Below the pieces are notes generated by a model. It made no database searches, was not told the origin of the DNA, and saw nothing but the letters and a program-made list of their open reading frames with translations. 25,916 nucleotides of DNA, taken from contig DASPOF010000030.1 in the NCBI GenBank assembly GCA_035626155.1, positions 1-25,916 of the forward strand. The letters are read 5' to 3'. Below, in pieces: positions 25,866-25,916 of this stretch. A program made the position numbers and the translations under genes. The DNA is from DASPOF01 sp035626155. Lineage in GTDB: Bacteria > Desulfobacterota > Binatia > Binatales > Binataceae. How positions within the stretch are numbered: the first letter of the stretch is position 1; each line of letters begins with the position of its first letter.

Positions 25866-25906
25866 ATTCGGGATTCTACGCGAGGCACTCGTAGAATGAC
25901 CGGAGA
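25866..25906 (-). repeat. Palindromic repeat unit, type 1, right copy of 38-bp inverted repeat
   Basis: Bases 25869-25906 are the exact reverse complement of 25603-25640. The outer ends of the pair, TCTCCGG on the left and CCGGAGA on the right, point away from each other, as do terminal inverted repeats. The window ends 10 bp later. Confidence 0.75.
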
Positions 25907-25916
25907 GAAAAGGCGC

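Larger units (their letters stand above)
25166..25916. other. Gene-free region rich in palindromes
   Basis: About 750 bp with no credible gene: the open frames on the minus strand (for example 25211-25564 and 25398-25673) have low-complexity Arg/Gly/His products and lie across palindromic repeats. The region instead holds several strong hairpins (25176-25196, 25216-25243, 25317-25339, 25480-25499), a possible terminator at 25548-25579, and a family of GTCATTC-headed palindromic units from 25397 to the window end. Confidence 0.75.

Noticed and set aside
25397..25906. CRISPR array, suggested by a recurring short motif at about 70-bp steps
   Set aside because: The units diverge, occur on both strands, are themselves palindromes of different kinds and are not separated by uniform spacers; no cas gene is near.

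Overview
This window is the conserved core of a bacterial chromosome. It holds the end of rpoC, then the complete str, S10, spc and alpha ribosomal-protein clusters fused into one co-directional block, followed by tldD, tldE, a Crp/Fnr-family regulator and about 750 bp of gene-free DNA rich in palindromic repeats. All 38 protein genes I can support lie on the + strand. I saw no tRNA, rRNA, CRISPR array or transposase. The DNA is GC-rich throughout.

Organism: a high-GC bacterium. The order secY-adk-map-infA-rpmJ-rpsM and the presence of L30 fit Deltaproteobacteria-like lineages, including recently named groups such as Binatota. The lineage call is inference and low confidence.

Layout. 2-1288: 3' part of rpoC. 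1285-1355: a promoter-like TTGACA overlapping the rpoC stop, then a perfect terminator-type hairpin. 1486-5682: rpsL, rpsG, fusA, tuf (str). 5738-10791: rpsJ, rplC, rplD, rplW, rplB, rpsS, rplV, rpsC, rplP, rpmC, rpsQ (S10). 10810-16325: rplN, rplX, rplE, rpsN, rpsH, rplF, rplR, rpsE, rpmD, rplO, secY (spc). 16330-18133: adk, map, infA, rpmJ. 18174-21302: rpsM, rpsK, rpsD, rpoA, rplQ (alpha). 21395-24235: tldD and tldE. 24377-25165: Crp/Fnr-family regulator. 25166-25916: repeats and hairpins only.

The genes act together in protein synthesis: ribosome assembly (S and L proteins), elongation (EF-G, EF-Tu), initiation (IF-1), N-terminal Met removal (Map), membrane insertion (SecY), adenylate supply (Adk) and transcription (beta' and alpha RNA polymerase subunits). 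Intergenic gaps are mostly under 30 bp, many genes overlap by 1-17 bp, and I saw no intrinsic terminator between 1356 and 21302.

I found no new multi-gene system. The points that most deserve a second look are: arginine at S12 position 88, where lysine is near-universal and K88R is a known streptomycin-resistance change; a four-cysteine insert in EF-Tu; Ala/Pro/Lys-rich tails on S19, L5, S11 and L17; a non-canonical L22 tunnel-loop tip; the promoter/hairpin arrangement before rpsL; and a nested palindromic repeat array at the 3' end that includes a 38-bp perfect inverted repeat.
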